Assembly (NCBI GenBank): GCA_026874595.1
Contig: CM049310.1
Location: 29,823,558 to 29,887,557, forward strand
Length of the DNA: 64,000 nucleotides
Source of the DNA: Sipunculus nudus
Taxonomy: Eukaryota; Annelida; Sipuncula; Golfingiida; Sipunculidae
Direction: 5' to 3'
Of this stretch, positions 45,581-59,006 are shown piece after piece. Numbering within the stretch: the first letter of the stretch is position 1; each line of letters starts with the position of its first letter. The notes beneath the pieces were generated by a model that had not been told where the DNA came from, searched no databases, and saw only the letters and a list, made by a program, of their open reading frames with translations. Position numbers and translations under genes: made by a program.

Positions 45581-48200
45581 GTTAGGGCAGTTAGGGCCTC
45601 GTTTGGCCGAGGTTAGGCCAGTTAGGGCCTCGTTTGGTCCAGGTTAGGCCAGTTAGGGCCTCGTTTGGTCTAGGCTAGGGCAGTAAGGGTCTCGTTTGGT
45701 CTAGGTTAGGGGAGTAAGGGTCTCGTTTAGTCTAGGTTAGGGCAGTTAGGGCCTCGTTTGGTCCAGGTTAGTGGAGGTCGGACCTGGTGTTGCCCAGGTC
45801 AGGGAAGTTAGGGCTTCGTTTGGCCCAGGTTAAGGCAGGTCTCGTTTGGTCTAGGTTAGGGCAGTTAGGGCCTCTTTTGATCTGAATTTGGGCAGTTAGC
45901 TGGTTAGGGCCTCGTTTGGTCCAGGTTAGGGGAGGTCGAACCTGGTTTTGCCCAGGTCAGGGAAGTAAGGGCTTCGTTTGGCCCAGGTTAGGTCAGTTAG
46001 TACCTCGTTTGTCCCAAGTTAGGACAGTAAGGGCCTCGTTTGGTCCAGGTTAAGGCAGTTAGGACCATGTTTAGTCCAGGTTAGGGTAGTTTTAACCTGG
46101 TTTTGGTCCAGGTTAAGGCAGTTAGGTCTCGTTTGGTCCAGAATAGGGCAGTTAGGGCCTCGTTTGGTCTAGGTTAGGGCAGTAAGGGCCTCGTTTGGTC
46201 TAGGTTAGGGCAGTTAGGGCCTCGTTTGGTCTAGGTTAGGGCAGTAAGGGTCTCGTTTGGTCTAGGTTAGGGCAGTAAGGACCTCGTTTAGTCTAGGTTA
46301 GGGCAGTTAGGGCCTCGTTTGGTCCAGGTTAGGGGAGGTCGGACCTGGTTTCGCCCAGGTTAGGGAAGTTAGGGCCTTGTTTGGTCCAGGTTAAGACAGG
46401 TCCCGTTTGGTCTAGGTTAGGGCAGTTAGGGCCTCGTTTGATCTGAATTTGGGCAGTTAGCTGGTTAGGGCCTCGTTTGGCCCAGGTTAGGACAGTAAGG
46501 GCCTCGTTTGGTCTAGATTAGGGCAGCAAGGTCTCATTTGGTCCAGGTTAGGGCAGTTAGTGCCTCGTTTGGCCTAGGTTAGGGCAGTTAGTACCTCGTT
46601 TTGCCTGGGTTAGGGCAGTTATGTCTCTTTTGGTCCAGGTTAGGGCAGTTAGGGCCTCGTTTGGTCTAAGTTAGGGCAGTTAGGGCCTCGTTTGGCCGAG
46701 GTTAGGGCAGTTAGGGCCTCGTTTGGTCCAGGTTAGGGGAGGTCGAACCTGGTTTTGCCCAGGTCAGGGAAGTTAGGGCTTCGTTTGGCCCAGGTTAGGG
46801 CAGTTAGTACCTCGTTTGTCCCAAGTTAGGACAGTAAGGGCCTCGTTTGGTCCAGGTTAAGGCAGTTAGGACCATGTTTAGTCCAGGTTAGGGTAGTTTT
46901 AACCTGGTTCTGATCCAGGTTAAGGCAGTTAGGTCTCGTTTGGTCCAGGATAGGGCAGTTAGGGCCTCGTTTGGTCTAGGTTAGGGCAGTAAGCGCCTCG
47001 TTTGGTCTAGGTTAGGGCAGTTAGGGCCTCGTTTGGTCTAGGTTAGGGCAGTTAGGGCCCCGTTTGTCCCAAGTTAGGACAGTAAGGGCCTCGTTTGGTC
47101 CAGGTTAGGGGAGGTCGAACCTGGTTTTGCCCAGGTCAGGGAAGTTAGGGCCTTGTTTGGTCCAGGTTAAGACAGGTCCCGTTTGGTCTAGGTTAGGGCA
47201 GTTAGGGCCTCGTTTGATCTGAATTTGGGCAGTTAGCTGGTTAGGGCCTCGTTTGGCCCAGGTTGGGACAGTAAGGGCCTCGTTTGGTCTAGATTAGGGC
47301 AGCAAGGTCTCATTTGGTCCAGGTTAGGGCAGTTAGTGCCTCGTTTGGCCTAGGTTAGGGCAGTTAGTACCTCGTTTTGCCTGGGTTAGGGCAGTTATGT
47401 CTCTTTTGGTCCAGGTTAGGGCAGTTAGGGCCTCGTTTGGTCTAAGTTAGGGCAGTTAGGGCCTCGTTTGGCCGAGGTTAGGGCAGTTAGGGCCTCGTTT
47501 GGTCCAGGTTAGGGGAGGTCGAACCTGGTTTTGCCCAGGTCAGGGAAGTTAGGGCTTCGTTTGGCCCAGGTTAGGGCAGTTAGTACCTCGTTTGTCCCAA
47601 GTTAGGACAGTAAGGGCCTCGTTTGGTCCAGGTTAAGGCAGTTAGGACCATGTTTAGTCCAGGTTAGGGTAGTTTTAACCTGGTTCTGATCCAGGTTAAG
47701 GCAGTTAGGTCTCGTTTGGTCCAGGATAGGGCAGTTAGGGCCTCGTTTGGTCTAGGTTAGGGCAGTAAGCGCCTCGTTTGGTCTAGGTTAGGGCAGTTAG
47801 GGCCTCGTTTGATCTAGGTTAGGGCAGTTAGGGCCCCGTTTGTCCCAAGTTAGGACAGTAAGGGCCTCGTTTGGTCCAGGTTAGGGGAGGTCGAACCTGG
47901 TTTTGCCCAGGTCAGGGAAGTTAGGGCTTCGTTTGGCCCAGGTTAGGTCAGTTAGTACCTCGTTTGTCCCAAGTTAGGACAGTAAGGGCCTCGTTTGGTC
48001 CAGGTTAAGGCAGTTAGGACCATGTTTAGTCCAGGTAAGGGTGGTTTTAACCTGGTTTTGATCCAGGTCAAGGCAGTTAGGTCTCCTTTGGTCCAGGATA
48101 GGGCAGTTAGGGCCTCGTTTGGTCTAGGTTAGGGCAGTTAGGGCCTCCTTTGGTCTAGGTTAGGGCAGTTAGGGCTTCGTTTTTCCCAGGTTCTCACGCT
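45580..48200 (+). repeat. 31-bp minisatellite with TTAGGG words and 779-bp higher-order period
   Basis: The basic unit is about 31 bases, alternating GGGCAGTTAGGGCCTCG and TTTGGTCTAGGTTA, repeated some 80 times with variants. TTAGGG occurs twice in a typical unit. Variant markers (GGGGAGGTCGAACCTGG at about 46728/47507 and 47099/47878; GAATTTGGGCAGTTAGCTGG at about 46443 and 47221) recur 778-779 bases apart, defining a higher-order repeat of about 25 units. No coding potential. Confidence 0.95.
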
Positions 48201-48239
48201 GGTTTTTCAGTGGTCATACTTGATTTCTGAAGGGTCTGA

Positions 48240-51080
48240 AATTTAACATCGCAAATCCTTTTATAGAGATCAATCTATTAAAATATTAAGAAAATATATC
48301 AAACGTTTATTGAGATCTTGCTCAAAAGGAAATACAAAGTTGCTGTTTGGTAGCCGTATTGAATTTTTGACGGATCTGAAAAAAAAGTATCAGGAGAATT
48401 GCTCGGACTGTTCTTGAGAAAACGCGGGCAGAAGGAATACCAATTAAGAGAGCACATGGCGGATGGATTAAACTTTATCGCTTTGTATGAGACAGTCGCC
48501 TAAGCAGGGACCTATATATTATTGCAATTTGTTTAATAATCATGGATTGGATAATGACCTTGTTATCCATTTCTACAGTGGACAATATAATTATAAATAA
48601 ACAGAAAACAATATACTCTTTACAACCATGAATGTAATGATGGGTTGTTGTCATCTATATTTTAATTGACGGTGGTCAGACTGGACTTTTGTCACGGTTA
48701 CGAATCTCTTCAGTGAACACTCCACGAATAAGCACGTGTTTGGTATTGAACTGTCAGGAATTATGCAAAATGTGTCCTAAGGGGTTGGGGTATTTTTACT
48801 TGATTCTCCATAAATCCAAGGATATGTTGTTATTTCAACTACGATTATGTATCAGGGCACAGAGCAGTTTTTACTCTGAATCAAGGCCCCAGACCCTCAC
48901 ACTTTTACGTGATACGGCTATTTTGTTCCACTGCAAGCATTGCAAGAAAAAACACAAGCAGTTCTAGATGTGTTTTCCCAATTTTTCGAAAGTAAAGTAA
49001 AGATAACGCAAATTTCAATGCTATTTTTTATATCTTTACATTTTTGACACTCACAGAGTCAGACATTACAAAATTTTCAGTCGTTCCTCGAACATTTACA
49101 AATACAATTTGATTCGATTAATGAAAAATGTGGCAAGTAGGGATTGAGATAAACCTTTTTCTCATCTTTCGCTTATATATTCACAAATTATCTTAAGGCA
49201 TGATATTTGTCTGGTCCATGCAACACAATGTTTTCCTGTCACGGGTGTGGGTTCTTATGTTTTGCCAGTCTATATACTGTCGTATCAGGGATGGCACTAA
49301 ATTGGTCAAGTTCAAAATAATGTACGGATACGATAAGCTATAGTGGCCAAAGTACATGAATGACAGGTGGCTCTGTGGATCAGGCACTCTATCTACAGAT
49401 TTTCCACGCCATGCGTGAGACATATTGTGATACCCTCCTCAGAAAGTGAACCTGTCAGCTTCACACCAAGGGTTCGCTCACATACAAGTATCAATAATTA
49501 CGAATTTGTGAAAATCACATCATTGCATTGCTTAAATATATAACAAGCACCTGAAATCCAGGAAGTTACAAATTAACACATCATTTAACGTCATGTAATT
49601 ACCCTCATCTATTCGGCTCGTATATTACTATATATATAGACAGTACATGCCTCAAAAATGACAAAATGCAACACCACTGCCAACAGAGCATGGAAGATTC
49701 GCTGTGCATGGTGTATTGAATATGGGAAGTAAATTCTTGATATAAAAACTAGTCCCGTAAGTACAATACATGAAATACAGGCAGCTTTTGAACTGCACAT
49801 AATACTTCTGTCAATAAGGTTATATGTTTTAACCTGTGCTTGTTGTTAGCAAAATACACGTTTGTATATATATATATATATAAATATTTGATTCTTGTTA
49901 TATCTTATATATTTTATGTTATATGTTATACTAACTAAACTAACTTGACCTTTCCTGTCCTTGCTTTTATTCCTATGAGGAAGGTACACTATATAATTAT
50001 ATAATATATCATTTTCTGCTTATTTGTGGTCATACAAACACGTTGCGTATTTTCCTCAAACATATTCTATAATTTTGTCTTAACCTTCTGTGACTGGTAA
50101 ATATTTTTGTTACTTTCCTCAACATCTGGTGAAGGTATTTGCCAAATTTTGAATCTAATTTTATTTGTAAAATGTGTTTTAATCTCTTAATATTCAAGGG
50201 GAGTCACTGGCAAATTTCTATCGAAAATGACTTAAACAAAATTATAATGTTTCATTATAAACTCGGGGGGGGGGGGGGGGAGGGAGCATTTTCATGAAAA
50301 CAGGAAAATGTCTAGATATTTTCATGTAAATCTTTTTTATATAAATCAACTGGAAACTATTCTGTTATTTTAAAACAATATTGGAGTATCGTTTATGTTT
50401 TGCAAAATTTAAATCTTAGCAAATAATCGTGATGTTTTTAGGAGTGAGATTACCAAAGTACCATTAGATATTTAATTATATAAGGTATATAAACTTTCAT
50501 GCACATTTTGGCTTTAAATGAGGTCGAATAACGTTTGCCATGATATATAGACGGACAAGATGAACACAGATGATACCACAATGAAACCAGGAAATTTACA
50601 CCTTAAACGTTTTTATATATCCTAAATAATGTAATACTTTCCTTTTTTACTGCATTAGTAAACCTATGCATAGTTCATACTATTCCGCTGAGATTTGAAG
50701 TGGGTTCTTTAATAAATTTGAGATCTCTTGATAAGCAACTTTATTATATATCATAATTTCAAAATAAATCATGAAATACTATTTCAATATTTTCAGTATT
50801 TCACATTTTAAATGCAAACTTATAAAGAGATTTTTAATAAATATATAAAATATGTATAAAATAACAACATTGAGCAAAGTATAACATTATTTATAGAGTG
50901 ATTTATAAAATAAGATGTTAAATAAAATGTAAAATAATGTGTAAAATAATATTTATAATAATTAATAAAATGATATATAATATAATGAAATATGATAAAA
51001 TAATTAATTTGTTATTTTTAATTTGCTGTAAAAAGGTTATTTTCTACAATGATATAAAATTATCCGATCCCTGCTGATCT
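48240..51080. other. AT-rich gene-free stretch
   Basis: Holds a short (AT)n run near 49867 and a poly-G run near 50266. Open frames at 48689-48967 and 49193-49423 lack recognisable domains or splice context. Nothing else seen. Confidence 0.5.
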
Positions 51081-51109
51081 GGATATATAACAGAAGGGAG
51101 TCTCCATTA

Positions 51110-51510
51110 AAATATCTTGAGCTCACCAGGGACACTGGTTGCCCGATGTTCCGTCACACTTAGCTAATTAACTCGCTCGTTAATAAACCACAGATGAGCC
51201 CGGTGGCATGTCATATTCATATTTAGCTAATTACGGTAAAGTTACGTTGAGGTGTTAACGATCCGTCACTATTTTGGACAGCTGCTGGAGTTGCAAAACG
51301 GGTTAACTGTGAAGCGCTAATTACCATGTGGACAGGTAAACAATTACCCGGGAGAGGCAGGCCAGTGACGTGAGTGCCCGTGCCAGGTGCACTATGCGAC
51401 CTGACAGTCCACGCGCATGGCGGGTGACGGCCACGCAACAGGACGTTCCTGTTACGTGATACTTTCTCACGTACATTGAGTCACGGAAACGGCCGGACAT
51501 TGCCGAATCA
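51110..51510. promoter_or_regulatory. Enhancer-like GC-richer island upstream of the T-box gene
   Basis: Three homeodomain-type TAATTA sites (51165-51170, 51228-51233, 51318-51323), a T-box half-site AGGTGTTAAC (51250-51259), an E-box CAGCTG (51279-51284) and a forkhead site GTAAACAA (51336-51343) lie within about 180 bases, in DNA clearly richer in GC than either side. It is about 9 kb upstream of the T-box start. No open frame of note matches a protein. Confidence 0.45.
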
Positions 51511-51544
51511 CCGGCCCACTTTAGAAAAAAAACACTGGAAAACA

Positions 51545-54500
51545 ACTTTAATTTAGAATAAGTATTAATTATATGTTTCCAACCAAGTTTTCAACATATT
51601 ATAAATTGTTAAAGAAAGCATAATTTAATCTATGTTTTAAAGCCCCAAGCATGTTTTCTGCATTCAGTGCACATAAAATAACAATTTCTTTCAATTAAAC
51701 GTCTCAATCTTAAGGAAACATTTTAACAGGCTATATAGAAAACACTCATAAAATACAAAATAAATATGGATTTAATTAAATTGTTAAATAAAATATATAT
51801 ATTTGGCGGATTTATCACGTATGGCCTAAGCCATTTTCAGCTTTCATGTGATATCTTCTTGAAACAATTTAGAAAACAGATTTATATAGACGAAATAATA
51901 AAATTGAGATATCATAAATATTTTCACTTTTGTCAAATGAAGTAAATATTATGGAGGCTGCTTCAAGACACGGGGAATTTTTTATTTTCTTGAGATCTTG
52001 AAATAAATTATCTCGAGATCTGGATGGAAGTTATTGAAAAAAAACTGATTTTACCCAATATACGGAGAAAATATTCATAAATGCTCTCATATTTTGTAAA
52101 ATCTTGGATTTGTTGGTAAGAGATAAAGAACCAAACATTGAGCAGTCGCTGTACATTAGCTTTTCAATATACAAAACAGAACGCCATAAAACAAAACTCT
52201 ATTTTTTCAGCATCCCATGTGGCTGCTGTTTTGAAAATTATGTTATCGATACACTTTTCCATGATCTAGAACACTACACGTCCATTATAAAAGTGTCCTA
52301 CTTAAGGAACCGAATGTAAACGGGTTTTGTTTCCTGTGCTGATTAATATGACGTAGACCTATCGTGTATTGCGTAAATAAATATTCTTGGCATGTTGTCT
52401 TTCTCCTTATATAAATATCTAATATCTTATATAATATCTACAAATATCTAACCATTAAAAAAATTACTTCCTTAATCAGCTTGTATGCGTTATATGAAGA
52501 GTACAGCAATATATCTATAATTCATATATTAGTTAACGGTATAAAAATATGAATGTCGAATATAGCCATTTTGCCGCTTATACTCTGGATGACGACCCAT
52601 TATGGTCATCATAGCAGTTTTAACATCTATCTGGAATTCATTAAATTTACACGTACCAGTGTGCACGAACCAGTGATAATCAACTGTAATATATATGTCA
52701 AAGCATTCGATCTGATCAGCAATGTCAGTTGTTTGCCTTTAATGCAAAATTGATATATTACAATCTTTTGTTCATGAAAACATCGGCTGGTGTATTTTTC
52801 TTGTAAGTTAAGGCTAAGATATCGTGACGCCTTTCAGTACATTTTCCTGTAGACCAGAATTAATTTCCAATATTTAACGTGGGCGAATGAATAAAGTTTG
52901 TATACATTGTAAATCTTATTGAATAACGCTAATTATTTGGCAAGATGCCAACATTCAAGTTATGTTGGCAATGTAAGGCAGTTTTACTTGTTTTTTCCGT
53001 GTTGTCAAGGTCAACATTATCGTGTCTTCAATATGCTACAGTTTGCTATGTGTAGTCACTTTCTAAAACAACTGATTAAATTCCCCCTCCCCCCCCCCCC
53101 CCCGAAAAAAAACGCATTGTACTTGGCCTGCTTATATCGGGTATCTGTCTTACCACTTGTACATGCATATGCATACTAACAATTAAGCTTACCAACAAGC
53201 TTTTGTTGATTAATTTTTATATGCATTTTATATAATCATGCATTTATTTTACATAAATATCAGTTTAAACAAAATAAACAATAATTATCTAAATTCAAGG
53301 AATTATTCTAATGTTTAAGAACAGTAAAAATTCCTCTTCTTTTCAAAGTTTAAGACAAGATTGCAGCCATGAAACCAACAGATAACTTTTGACCAATCCC
53401 CCGTTTTGTCTTAGTAGCGGTAAACACACACTGGAAGACTATGTGTATGTTTAATATGTCTTAAACCAAACTACAATTTAATACAACATCATTTGTCGTA
53501 AACGGAAGTTTTATTAGAAAAGAAATAAACATGTCGTGTTTTGTTCTGCCACGAGGAGGGGTCATCCCACGGAGCTCTCATGGCCGCATGCAGGACAATA
53601 GTCATATATTAAAAACCTTGACTAGGCGCTTTGTTGGGCAACTATTGTTGTGGAACATGCTTGTTGTGTATCATGTTCCATATATGTGTGGCAAAATGGT
53701 TCCTGTTTCTAGTGTTCTTCAACATCTTTCGAGAAGTAGATCATGTTTTCAGGTAACATTTCTACATTTTAGCCAACAGAATGAAGGCCATGGTACCTAC
53801 AGGGTACAGAGAAGTCAAAGCTGTCTTAACATAGAAGACCACTTTAAATTAACAAAGCATTAACATATATTTCGGGTACATGTTGCAAATAAGTGTAGAG
53901 GCATGTTTCAAGAAATATGTGATGCAAAAGATTTACCAAGTATGTGGCCGGCTTTACTCTTATATAAAAACATATAGGTCATAATACGCCTCCACTTCGT
54001 TCCCGCTTCATCACTGTAACATTAAGGTAGCACAAATTGCATAAGCCCCTATATCAATAAAATCAATATAGAAGTTGTTTTTAATTCATAATAGACCCAT
54101 AAAGTATACACCATTTTAAATTTGGTACAGTGGTCTTTCTGGTGGTATACATATTTTTGAACTTTTCATTCATTGTAACCTGATTTGTAACATTTATAAT
54201 AAATTTAATTTTTAAAAGGTACACTTTTTAGGTATCCTGTAATAGTAAGACACTTTTAAGTAAACTAAAAAAATGATATTTTACTTTATTATTGAACCAA
54301 AATTTAAAATATCTGTTTTAAGGTTCACTTATTAATAATTTGTTACCTGCAGATGAAAATGTACGTTAATGAAACTTGTCGTCGAAAAATGACTGATATT
54401 TTCATATATTTAAAATTACTATAATACTGTAATTTCCTAAGCAGAAATTTAGTGTCTGGAAAGTTTTCCTGCCTCAAAATAACATGTAAAGTCGGATGGG

Positions 54501-55140
54501 GTGGGTTACCCCCTGGTTATGCCTCTGTGAAGCATCACTGTTATTCCTGTAGATTATGTTTGTGTTGAATTAATTATTATTTTATGATTTTATTATTGTA
54601 AAAACGCGATATGCTTTACTTCATCACTGGAAAATTTCAGCCATGCACCACCAAGTTTACTTTAAATGTCTGCTCACCTGTCATGTTCCCATCATGAATA
54701 AATCTACATTTTGTTTTTTTCAAATATTTTATCTTTTGCATTTAATTGTCCAAAATTGATCAAAAGAACAACAAGATATTGAAAGAAAACAATCTGATCC
54801 GAATGGTATAAATGGAATTTTAAAAGTTAGCTTGAGCAGCTAAGGTCACCTTCTGTGTACCTACAGGTGTGTCCAGGGACCTGAAACTAACAATTCCTAG
54901 CTTGTCAGTTTCAGTGTCACAGCTGTTGTATGTTGTCAATTTCATCCAGCCTAACCAAATCTTATGATGTAAATTTCATTGATATCATAGGTGAAGCTTT
55001 GACTCATTAAAGCCAGGATGCCGAATATAACATGAAATAACGTAAGTAACAATTTGTTTATTATACGCATGCGTTTGTGGTGTGTTTACTTTGTATTTCT
55101 TTTTTTTTCTAATTTATCATTATTAATTATCAGTACTGTT
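51545..55140. other. AT-rich gene-free stretch
   Basis: Holds a poly-C run near 53090. The 110-codon frame at 53531-53863 has no recognisable motif. Nothing else is supported. Confidence 0.5.
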
Positions 55141-55152
55141 ATTGTATTTTTA

Positions 55153-55345
55153 TTGCCTCCGCCAGGAGCATGCGATCATTCCCGTGTGTGTGTGTGTGTG
55201 TGCTTGTATGTTTGTTAAAAACATGACACACGCAATCATGAACGGAATTTCACGAATTGTTTAGGGCCTTTCGGGGATGAACCAAGGAAGAAATTATTAG
55301 AATTTGGTGTTGATCCGGCAGTTTTTATGGATTCCGGAGTATCAA
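55153..55345 (+). repeat. Dispersed repeat starting GCCTCCGCCAGGAG
   Basis: CCTCCGCCAGGAG, a (GT)n run, AACGGAATTTCACGAATTG, ACCAAGGAAGAAATTATTAG and GGTGTTGATCCGG occur in the order of a familiar marine-invertebrate interspersed repeat. The assignment is from memory of the pattern and was not searched. Confidence 0.5.
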
Positions 55346-55399
55346 CAAGGAATATTTACAAATGTACGGTCACTTTGTACGATTTGGCCTGTAAAAAAC

Positions 55400-56010
55400 A
55401 GGTCAATGTAGGTGGCGCCACAAAAACCTCGTTTCGAAATATGAGTAATGTGATCAACATTTGCACAAAACTTGGTGGTGCTAGCTCCTGTTGTTTATGT
55501 TTTTATTTTAGGATGCTTACTTGGCCAAATGACTAAGTTCAAATTCCTGTAACTCGGCCAAAATTCATCAAACCCAAACCATTTAAAAAATCTTGAGAGA
55601 GCTCGTCTCTGGGATCATTTCTTTGAGATATTGAAGAATTTGGCTGAATGATTTCAGAGAAGAAGATTTTCAAAGTTTTTCAAAGCTTTCTCCCGTAGAA
55701 TGTGTGTAGATGCAGGTGACGCCATTGAAGCTCAATCCCGAAACATTTGATATGTGAAAGATTTTTACATAAAATTTGGGGATGCCAGCTCCTGCTATTC
55801 CTGAGAAATTATGGGTTCATGTACTGATGACCAATGGTGGCGCCACCAATACCTCAATTTCCAATATGACTCATGTGACCAAGATTTGCATAAAATTTGG
55901 TGACGAAAGTTCCAGCCGTTTCTGATATTGTAATTTTAGTATGCTTATTTTCTCAAAATAAATAAGTTCAACTTCTTGTATCTTAGCCAAAAATCACTAA
56001 ACTGGACTTA
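55400..56010 (+). repeat. GGCGCC-bearing dispersed repeat, copy 1
   Basis: It matches 63505-64000 in the same orientation, sharing CCAAAATTCATCAAACCCAAA, CTCTGGGATCATT, AAATTTGGGGATGC-AGCTCCTGCT and CTGATGACCAATG. It carries GGTGGCGCC at 55409 and GGTGGCGCCACC at 55836. Confidence 0.85.
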
Positions 56011-56095
56011 TTCGAACAAACTTGAAAGAGATTGTCCCTCGGATCATTTCTGTAAAATATTGAACAATTTGGCTCAACAGTTTCGGAGAAGAATA

Positions 56096-56097
<2 letters not shown>

Positions 56098-56157
<60 letters not shown>
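56098..56157 (+). repeat. (AT)n microsatellite
   Basis: Perfect AT run immediately after the 3' part of the dispersed repeat. Confidence 0.95.
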
Positions 56158-56159
<2 letters not shown>

Positions 56160-56162
<3 letters not shown>

Positions 56163-58930
56163 TATATATTTATCGATGATCTCTATAGTCTACATAATCA
56201 AACACAATCACTAAGTCCTGTATACTCCTTTGGTATTCACAGCACTCTAAGTTCAGTTGATTACACTTCTCCAGATCACATGATCTACGCGTACTTGTGA
56301 TATCGGAATGTCACTTTTTAGCTCAGTTCGGTCTCACTGTAGGCCTATACATACACAGGGATTCGCCTGCGTCTCACGCTACCAATCAACACAGTTCCTC
56401 ACTGAAGCATGCGCTTGCCCCTCATGGCAAAGTAAAAAAAGCACTGACAGATAGGCTCACAGCCTCCTCTGTAGTATTTATGAAGAAATGTCTCTCACAG
56501 CTGATGTCACCTGGATTCATTAAGCATGAAGTAACTGGATATGCCCACGCACGACAATATTCAGAGTCACTATAGTTTCACGTGAATCACTCTGGCCTGT
56601 TACTGGATGCACTTACGGTAGATACAAATCGCCGGATTACCAGTCCGTCGGCAATTGCGATATCCACTCTGGTGTCCGTTACAGAGGCTATCTAAGTGTC
56701 AGTCCTCACACGATGACCCTCTACATTCAGGATCATCGTCTTCTTAGCTGTTTCAGACAAAGAACAAACACATACCCTCCTCTGGACTTCAGACAACCGT
56801 CAGATTACACCTAACTGGTGCGCTGGCTCAGGCGTTTGTAACGAGGCCTTGTTTTCCATGGCTTATATACGCCTGCTAACGTCACAAGTTTTGACCGTCT
56901 TCTGACCAATCGTTTCACAGAACTATACGGCTTGTCATTTACTGCATGAATATTAAAATGAACATGCCTCCAGAGAGCAATCCCTGAGAAAAAAAAACAC
57001 AAAATAAGAGCTGCTTTTAATGTCTACAACGTTGCCATAGAAACTGTCTAGATATGAATCGGTTCCCACTGAAATTAACATCAAATGAGGCACCTGTGTT
57101 CTCTAGCCTAAATTCTCACGCTAACATCTAAACATGATACTCCATATTAATGTACAATAAACTATAAAAACAATTATCTAGTTATACTCCTTACTTAAAT
57201 ATGCAATAAAATAACTAAGTCACAATCCTCTGGTGAAAAAAATATCAGGCCAATACATCAATCCAATTCTTAGATATGTGTGATTCTCACTCAAAACAGA
57301 AGCACACCAAAAACGAGAGAAGGTGGGACCACCAGTCTTTGCGAGCCATCAGTTCCCATTTTGCCCTATATCGAGGCCAAGTTTCGGAAAATTCCGTCCA
57401 GCTTTTCAGAGGAATGCTCCTGAAGCTTACGCAGCGACGACGATGGCGGAACACTAGTGAAAGAAATATATCCTCCCAACTTTCGATTGGTTCAATTATT
57501 ATTCTATAGCATATTTACCTATCTATCTAATGTAGGCCAGATATCTAAACAATTTGTGTTTTAGAGAAAATCTTTATAGCCACATCGTTTCAAAAGTGTT
57601 ACCAGGTACTATGATACAAATTCATACAGCCTTTATCGATAAAAGCGTGTCTGAAATATTTTGAAATCAATGAGCAAACATTTCAAACTTAAGCCACATA
57701 ACGGATGTGATCTGAAACTACTGTTACAATGAAGACCAGTCTTCTTCAAATTTCAACTGCATGATGACAGGGGTATAAACGGGGACAATACACATTTAAT
57801 CTTTCGTTTTCTGGTCAAGTTACATCATGACTATAAAAAGGCTAACAGCCAACTGGAAAAGACCAGTTTGATTCGAAGTAGTTCAACAGAGATGGCCGAC
57901 AATCAGCTCTAAAGATTACAAATTTCGTATGTGTTATATTCGCATGTCAGTCATTTGTTGAGTATGGTTGCCAGATTTGGCTTAGATATTTTAGAAATAT
58001 TTTGTTAAACAAAGGGGACGGACGGACGGACGGACGCGAAGCATTATAGCAGTCCTCCCCCTATAGCAGGGCATATATAAGCCAAACTGAATGATGCAGC
58101 CAAGCGGTGTGTGGAGCTAGTTTATGTTTCGATGGGGAAATAAGAGGTTTTCGGACTGAAATTTAAAGAAACAATTAAGGTCATAGTGGCTTTGCACTCA
58201 GAATATATTGATGCCCGTTTATGCCGGGTATTTTAGTCTCCGAGTACTATATGGGAGACGGTATTTCTTAGATTCAAATGATTCTAGTTATACTTTTACA
58301 CCGGTAGTCGGTCAGACGAGGCTGAAAATACAATAAACAAACGACAAAATACAATTGATTTGTTTTATTCTTAAGTTCGATCATGAAGCTATTATGGGAG
58401 ACAAGTAACTATTAAACATCATCCAGCTTATGCATTATAAATACATGTATATTATAAAATCACCATTATACTGAGGTAAAACCACAAGTTCACATGACTG
58501 TGACATAAATGATATAAGAAATAACGATTAAATAGGTTTTTCTACATCGATTCTATGACAGAATGAATAACCAATCACAAATGACAAAAAGAATCATGAC
58601 AAACAGTTAAAATTCCGATAAGTACATGACTATAAATAAACCACATTTCATGGCAGATATGTATACTTACAAATACAATATATTTTATCAATATATAGAT
58701 GAAATGCGGGACAATAACTTCACCATGACGATATAATGAATCCGATGTTGATTATTAAATTACAAAATGTTGCTTTTGGATACTGAAACTGATGGTCTCA
58801 GAGTGTGTGTAGATATATTACCAGTGCACGTCCAGCCAACGAGGTGCAACTATTTTTTTTAAACATACTGCGTATATTTTATATGTATATTATATATCAG
58901 TGATACATAAAACAGTATGTTCTCTCTTTC
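56160..58930. other. Gene-free stretch, slightly GC-richer at 56280-56900
   Basis: Open frames at 56297-56575 and 57276-57509 have no recognised domain. A (GGAC)n run lies at 58016-58036. I see no splice-supported gene. Confidence 0.45.
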
Positions 58931-58931
58931 C

Positions 58932-58936
<5 letters not shown>

Positions 58937-59004
<68 letters not shown>
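58937..59004 (+). repeat. (AT)n microsatellite
   Basis: Perfect AT run of about 34 units. Confidence 0.95.

Positions 59005-59006
<2 letters not shown>

Noticed and set aside
45580-48200. CRISPR-like array
   Set aside because: The units are contiguous variants of one about 31-base sequence without unique spacers. It is a eukaryotic minisatellite.
49350-49420. tRNA A-box-like TGGCTCTGTGGATCAGGCA
   Set aside because: No B box at the expected distance, so a tRNA or tRNA-derived SINE is not supported.
53531-53863. 110-codon open frame
   Set aside because: No recognisable motif, no splice context, AT-rich surroundings; the length is compatible with chance.
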